The notes beneath the pieces are model-generated. The model searched no databases and was not told the origin of the DNA. It saw only the letters and a program-made list of their open reading frames with translations. The translations under genes were made by a program, and so were the position numbers. A stretch of 64,000 nucleotides of DNA, from assembly GCA_037501455.1 (NCBI GenBank), contig CM074863.1, positions 14,380,001 to 14,444,000 on the forward strand. The letters run 5' to 3'. Positions 59,513-64,000 of this stretch are shown piece by piece; within the stretch, counting starts at the first letter, position 1; each line of letters begins with the position of its first letter. Origin of the DNA: Lantana camara (taxonomy: Eukaryota; Streptophyta; Magnoliopsida; Lamiales; Verbenaceae).

Positions 59513-59998
59513 TCAGAATCTACATACAACAACGACAACCAAGACAATGAAAAGCACGAGACACATGCAAGCTAAGGTCCCTATGAGGTAACAAACAGGG
59601 TCAACTGGTGATGAGCTTGATTCGTACGGCATTGAAGATGAAAGCCATGATCTTCGGTTTTGGTTCACAGTTGAGGAAATGGCAGAATTACGACCCATTG
59701 TTTCTCCAGTCTCACTGATTGAACTCTGCCCGTAAATCCTTGGATCCTGTGTAGTAGCTCTTGGTTGAACATACCCAGCTCCGTTCATAGCCGTATATCC
59801 ATGGACAACACCACCGGCATGAAGATGTCTGTATTTGGGAGACCACAGTTCATCAGCCCACACGAATGTGCAGGTGCGGCATCCTCCCGGACAACAGTAG
59901 TAAAACCTTCCCGGATGCCTCGCCATTGGACCAGCCTTACGGAAATCTTTACATCCAATGCCACATTCACAAGGAACACTGTAACGGGTAATCTCCAT
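59513..59998 (-). CDS. GRF-type zinc-finger protein with C-terminal membrane anchor (161 aa)
   Basis: Residues 10-50 hold the GRF zinc finger: CECGIGCKDF, then HPGRFYYCCPGGCRTC and FVWADE, the pattern in which spaced Cys residues and a (P)GR(.)F(Y).C core bind zinc. GRF fingers bind single-stranded nucleic acid in better-studied proteins. A Ser-rich middle follows, then about 25 strongly hydrophobic residues near 133-158 that should span a membrane and leave a two-residue tail. Plants have many short GRF proteins with such an anchor, of unknown role, often near transposons. Start: the first ATG before the finger. It is convergent with the Myb/SANT genes. Confidence 0.75.
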   Translation of the reverse strand: MEITRYSVPCECGIGCKDFRKAGPMARHPGRFYYCCPGGCRTCTFVWADELWSPKYRHLHAGGVVHGYTAMNGAGYVQPRATTQDPRIYGQSSISETGETMGRNSAISSTVNQNRRSWLSSSMPYESSSSPVDPVCYLIGTLACMCLVLFIVLVVVVVCRF

Positions 59999-61700
59999 CT
60001 AAAACAACACAAAACATCAATCGCATACTTTATCTCAATTGTACAAGCAAATAAATAACAGATAACCCTCATACACAAACAAAGATTTAAAAAAAATGAG
60101 GGCTCGTCTACTGCTGGAGCGGTGAGAAGTGTATTAGCTTGCCTAATCTAAAGATATTCCCAAAACAGAATGTTATATTCTTGAACAAAGATATTCTATA
60201 TTCTATAAAGATATGCGGTGAGAAAGGATATATCAAGAATGCAAAAAATTAAACCAAAAAAGAACATTATACCAACTGAAAATACACACACACGGACAAT
60301 TATTTCAAAAAACCAATCTTCAAAACGAAACAATCAGCAGCTGCGTAGAAATTAGGGAAAGAAACTGGGGACTTCTTCGATCGAGGAAAAGTGAAAATGG
60401 TATCACTGAAGAACATCAACCAAAAAATTAAAACAAAAAATCATAAGATTTCGTATATGGTGTGGAATTTACTTAACCTTCAGTAAATGTCTTCAAATTT
60501 CGCGTGATGTAGTCGAAAGAACCAAAGATTTGCCAATGGAGGTCTGGATGAAGAATAAGGTTTTTCCTCAGAACCCTATTTCTCTTTCAACAAATGACGA
60601 TGAAAATTGCCTCTGAAACCTAATTCCTAATTGAACAAATTCAATTTGCTGGAATGGCAAGAAAGTTAATGCCGTTAATAATAAGGGTAAAGTAGTCCTT
60701 CTCAGATAAAAACAAATTTTCAGCAAAGTAAAGTAAACAACATTGAATAGTTTAGTTAATTAACATACAACATTTAATATATTAAAGTAAACACACTTTT
60801 ATTTAACAAAACTAATGTTTACATTGAAAATTAGCTAAGACTCAAACCACCACAAAAAGTGAAGTGAACTAATGTGCCATGCCATCTGCATCCATTGTTT
60901 AGGGTTCCATAAAATTATACAATATAATAAGATATAAATACTACATTAGAACATTTTAGTACTACATTTAGTGAAAATTATACAACATATTTTGAGAGGT
61001 ATTTTAAGTTCTATATTGTGTGAAAATTATACAATATTTTACAAAAATGAGAAGTTAAAGTAAAAATATGATGTCCAATTGAGAATTTATATCACATTAT
61101 CCGTTGTTCATAGCATTTTACTATTATTTTTTGTTGGATGTGGAGAGTGATGGGGCCTACCAAATAGAAAGTGTGGTCAGTCTTGCCACAAGGATAACGG
61201 GAAGAGTTCACGTGTGTTTGGGAGTTCGCTCAACTTAAGGAGTTTTATGAATAAGTTTGGATGAAGAGGAAGGGATACGAGATGTAACATGAATAACTAA
61301 ATGTTAAGTCACAAAATTCTATAAAGAAGACCCTTAAGATCTGACAATCTAAACTTTTGGCTTGATCTCTCTTGATTAGCCTCCTTGAAATCTTGATTTA
61401 TTATGGTAAGGTCTTGAGAAAAGAAGGTTAATCAGGAAAGAGGGGGCATTTTGTTTTTAAGGGAAGAGGAGTTAATTTAAGGAAGAAAAAAAGGGTTAAT
61501 ATCAGGTAGCAACAAAAAGTATAATTTTGGAAAATCTCAATTCAATGAAAGCCAACTAATTATATGTATAAATATATTACACTTATTATTTAATTATTAT
61601 TTTTTAAAATTTAAATCTATCACGTCATGTGTATAAAAATTCTATTAATCTTATCACACTAATTTGATCAAACTAAATTTCTATTAGAATTAGTATGTAA
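59999..61700. other. Intergenic, no gene seen
   Basis: AT-rich. The first 600 bases may hold the promoter and an upstream untranslated exon of the GRF gene. No Harbinger terminus could be matched to the left side. Confidence 0.5.
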
Positions 61701-61716
61701 TTAAGGTCTTGTGGTA

Positions 61717-61892
61717 CCAATGGGCAGTTGACTCAAGTGAATGGGGGTTTTAATTCATTTAAGCAAGGTCTCGGGTTCGAACATTGTGGATGTAAAAAAC
61801 TACAGTGGGAGAGGTCCCCGCAATAAGCGCCTTCAGTTATTTCGGGAAATTAGTCCTTCATTCAATTGAGTGGGGGAACTCTGACAGATTAA
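61717..61892 (+). repeat. Full-length SINE, reference copy for 9448-10102
   Basis: ACCAATGGGCAGTTGACTC (A-box side), CTCGGGTTCGAAC (B-box), AATAAGCGCCTTCAG, one AATTAGTCCTTCATTCAATTG segment and a poly-A tail follow each other once. This is the unexpanded form of the element at 9448. Flanks AAGGTCTTGTGG and AGGGCCTCGTGG may be a diverged duplication. Confidence 0.75.
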
Positions 61893-62544
61893 AAAAAAAA
61901 AACAGAAAAAAGGGCCTCGTGGGCTTGGAATAACTGTTTGTCTTCTTTTGGTGTTTAGCCTAGCCCAATACATCAACCTCAAAAATGTTATGAGTTACCA
62001 TATAATTTAATAAATGGAGTTATTTAAATAATTAAACATGGGCTAAAGCGAGAAAGCCCATTGATGGAATAGCAGGCCCACAGGCCACCTGAAAAGTCAG
62101 CCCAACTGGATATATCATATTCATACAAATACAATTTGTTGCGTTTCATCGAGTAGAATGGAAAATGGACACAAACATGTGGGTTGGCTTGTATTGCATT
62201 TCACATTTCACGGCTACTTTTCCAGTATATCTCTCAAGGTTATATAAATTAGAAAAATGAAAACTTTGAAACCTAGAAAATAGTACAGGTTTATTAGCTT
62301 ATGTGATTAAACTATAATATCAATTTGAAACATTTTATGACTTAAATATTCATTGAATAACATAAAAAGATCATTTAGGGTGGTTGTTTGCATCGGGGGA
62401 GAGAGGAGAAAAAACATATATGGTGACGCTTAATTGGTAAAGGTCAGAAATGAATTTCGGGTAGGTAGTTCGAGGGTCACAAAGACGGACATTTTCTAAT
62501 ACTAGTGTGAACACAAAATTACTTTACAAAAGTAGTGTACTTCG
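61893..62544. other. Intergenic up to the viral-like block
   Basis: AT-rich, no gene seen. The boundary between host and viral-like DNA cannot be placed. No TGGTATCAGAGC primer site was found before the first small frame. Confidence 0.5.
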
Positions 62545-62680
62545 AAAACACTTTATAAAATTGGTGTTATACGCTATTGGCATAAGCGGAACTCCAAAAA
62601 CCATGACACATTGGATTTTTTCTTACAAATCAATACAATAACTTTTGAATATTATACTTTGACCCACAATACTTTTCAAA

Positions 62681-62863
62681 ATGAAAAGATATAATGAATA
62701 TTTGACAGACTTATACGCCGAACATAATTATCATAAAAAATCATACTTAGTGGCAAAAAATAATGGACACTGGTATATAACAAGATATCATGAATATTGG
62801 GCAGAATATTATCAAGAAAAAATACAAAAAACTATTTCAATACTAAAAAGATTTAGAAAATGA
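62681..62863 (+). CDS. Viral-like small frame 1 (60 aa)
   Basis: A short basic, Tyr-rich frame. It ends in TGA ten bases before the start of the next frame. No domain recognised; it could be the leader-proximal small protein of a pararetrovirus or a remnant of a longer frame. Confidence 0.4.
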   Translation: MKRYNEYLTDLYAEHNYHKKSYLVAKNNGHWYITRYHEYWAEYYQEKIQKTISILKRFRK

Positions 62864-62873
62864 ATGGATAAAA

Positions 62874-63200
62874 ATGGATCAATATAATAAACAGTTAAAA
62901 CGAACGGAACTAAGATTAATACGGAGCATAATAAAACAAGAAACTCTAGTTTTAAACTCAATAACTAATCCAACAAACTACAAAATACAAGAAGAAATTC
63001 TTAATAGCAGGAAACGAAGAGAAAGACAACTAATAAAAAATGAAATATACACTTCAGTTAATTTAATAAGATTAGAAAAATATATGAAATGGTTAAAACA
63101 ACATAATAAACAGACAGAAGAATTTAGAGAACAAACTGAAAATACACTAAAATGGTGCAAGAGACTAAGAACTAAAATAAATATACTTTCATCAGCATGA
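62874..63200 (+). CDS. Viral-like small frame 2 (108 aa)
   Basis: A lysine- and glutamate-rich, almost fully helical protein without membrane segments. Its stop overlaps the start of the next frame in an ATGA (63197-63200), the coupling seen between the first frames of badnaviruses. Domain not recognised. Confidence 0.5.
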   Translation: MDQYNKQLKRTELRLIRSIIKQETLVLNSITNPTNYKIQEEILNSRKRRERQLIKNEIYTSVNLIRLEKYMKWLKQHNKQTEEFREQTENTLKWCKRLRTKINILSSA

Positions 63201-63487
63201 GTTTTACACAAGAATTACAAAAATTTGTAGAAACATTAAACGAACAAGTACAATCCCTAAATAATACAGTACAAACATTAACTGAACAATTAATAAATAC
63301 TAATGAAAAAATGTCACAATTAGAAGATACTATAAACAATATAAATAAAAATCAAGAAATTGAATCATATTATAAAATTGACCAAAACATTTTCTCTTGT
63401 CATCAGGAGGGGGGAGAATATCCACATTTATTTCACACTACTACAAACCCACAATTAAACACCATTATAAAAAACAAAATGTTATAA
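63197..63487 (+). CDS. Viral-like small frame 3 (96 aa, coiled coil)
   Basis: The first 55 residues have regular heptad spacing of Leu and Ile with many Gln, Asn and Glu, as in a coiled coil. This recalls the virion-associated protein encoded by the second small frame of badnaviruses, which forms coiled-coil oligomers. The last residues, after about 63400, lose this character, and the overlapping frame 4 takes over. Confidence 0.5.
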   Translation: MSFTQELQKFVETLNEQVQSLNNTVQTLTEQLINTNEKMSQLEDTINNINKNQEIESYYKIDQNIFSCHQEGGEYPHLFHTTTNPQLNTIIKNKML

Positions 63488-63744
63488 ATGAAATAGATAA
63501 TACTCAAGAAATTTTAGATAAACTTCTACGAGAAATTAAAGGAAAACAAGTGGAAAACCAAATTGGTACATCTGAAGAAAAACAAATAATACTTCCTATG
63601 TCAAACTGTCAAGAATTATTAAAACAACTCAAGGAGGTGATTATACGAAAAGAATATTCTAGACATATAACTATTGCTGATCTAGAAACATATTTTGGAA
63701 ACAAAAATCTCAAACCTTTTCAAATAGAAGCTCCACGTTTATAA
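63397..63744 (+). CDS. Viral-like small frame 4 (115 aa), overlaps frame 3
   Basis: The frame opens inside frame 3 and overlaps it by 91 bases. Only the part after about 63490 looks like a folded helical protein. Either it is a true overlapping gene or frames 3 and 4 are one gene split by a shift between about 63400 and 63490. Its stop overlaps the next ATG by one base (TAATG). Confidence 0.4.
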   Translation: MSSGGGRISTFISHYYKPTIKHHYKKQNVINEIDNTQEILDKLLREIKGKQVENQIGTSEEKQIILPMSNCQELLKQLKEVIIRKEYSRHITIADLETYFGNKNLKPFQIEAPRL

Positions 63745-64000
63745 TGGAATCTTTTGATTTAGAAGAAAAAATTGCAGAATTAAACAATTTATTAGAATCA
63801 TTAAAAATAGTTGATGAAGAAAATAAACAAACTCATACATTAGAAGCTATAAAACCGGAAGTAGAAAATGAAGAAGTAATATACGGATATGAGTCATCAG
63901 AAGACGATGTGTTAGGAATGGAACACGATTTAAAACGAGAAAAAAATAAGAAAGATATTCCAGAAGCAAGTAATACAAAAAAGGAAGAAGAAATTAAATG
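63744..64000 (+). CDS. Viral-like large frame, N-terminal 85 codons, open at the window end
   Basis: ATG 63744 starts within the stop of the previous frame, and no stop occurs in the remaining 257 bases. The sequence is acidic and Lys-rich with a helical start. By position it would be the main polyprotein of a badnavirus- or tungrovirus-like genome, but no diagnostic motif is reached before the edge. Confidence 0.5.
   Translation, partial: MESFDLEEKIAELNNLLESLKIVDEENKQTHTLEAIKPEVENEEVIYGYESSEDDVLGMEHDLKREKNKKDIPEASNTKKEEEIK

Larger units (their letters stand above)
62545..64000 (+). mobile_element. Endogenous pararetrovirus-like segment, 5' part, runs off the window
   Basis: Five + strand frames, very rich in Lys, Asn, Ile and Glu, follow each other with stop/start spacings of +10, -4 (ATGA), a large overlap and -1 (TAATG). 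Such compact small frames before one large open frame are typical of Caulimoviridae (badnavirus and tungrovirus order). No conserved domain (movement protein, coat zinc finger, protease, reverse transcriptase) lies inside the window, so the call rests on layout, composition and coiled-coil character. The left end is approximate. Confidence 0.5.

Noticed and set aside
61717..61892. tRNA gene
   Set aside because: A- and B-box-like phrases are present, but there is no cloverleaf and a poly-A tail follows; it is a SINE. The same applies to 6710-6822 and 32149-32246.

Overview
The window looks like nuclear DNA of a dicotyledonous plant. It is AT-rich, with spliced genes that have GT-AG introns, typical plant gene families (a nucleobase-ascorbate transporter and a PADRE/DUF4228 protein) and a dense, nested load of retrotransposons, SINEs and MITEs. 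The species cannot be named from the sequence alone.

Left part (1-10.5 kb). This is a repeat graveyard: a 3.6-kb solo LTR with a 5-bp target-site duplication (274-3877), a Mutator-type MITE with a 9-bp duplication (4027-4303), several tRNA-derived SINEs with visible duplications, an Athila/Tat-like LTR with a CG-rich repeated motif (about 7.1-8.6 kb), and a SINE whose 3' part has expanded into eight tandem pieces (9448-10102).

Middle-left (10.5-26.1 kb). Ty1/copia element A (10487-25618, + strand) is dead: its gag-pol has six in-frame stops but no frameshift. Ty1/copia element B (15303-25380, - strand, 1954-bp LTRs) landed at its 3' end and pushed its 3' LTR 10 kb away. A 5'-truncated LINE with an 18/19-bp duplication follows.

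Middle (26-41 kb). Two intact host genes lie here, both on the - strand. One is a 166-aa PADRE-domain protein in three exons (28202-28881). The other is a 534-aa nucleobase-ascorbate transporter in 14 exons (36901-40795), whose introns hold three copies of one MITE family and one GC-AG intron. A PIF/Harbinger-like non-autonomous element (30470-31844) lies between them.

Right part (43-60 kb). A PIF/Harbinger locus holds a transposase with a complete D-D-E set. The transposase is cut after codon 317 by a second full-length member of the B family (element C, 44168-54210, + strand, duplication ATTCT). Three consecutive Myb/SANT-like genes follow, and then a convergent gene for a GRF zinc-finger protein with a C-terminal membrane anchor. 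Elements B and C form a 10-kb inverted pair and carry different single lesions, in the gag start and in the reverse transcriptase.

Right edge (about 62.6-64 kb). A very AT-rich cluster of five small tightly packed or overlapping open frames on the + strand resembles the start of a pararetrovirus (Caulimoviridae, badnavirus/tungrovirus-like order). The last frame is still open at the window end, so the main polyprotein would lie beyond it.
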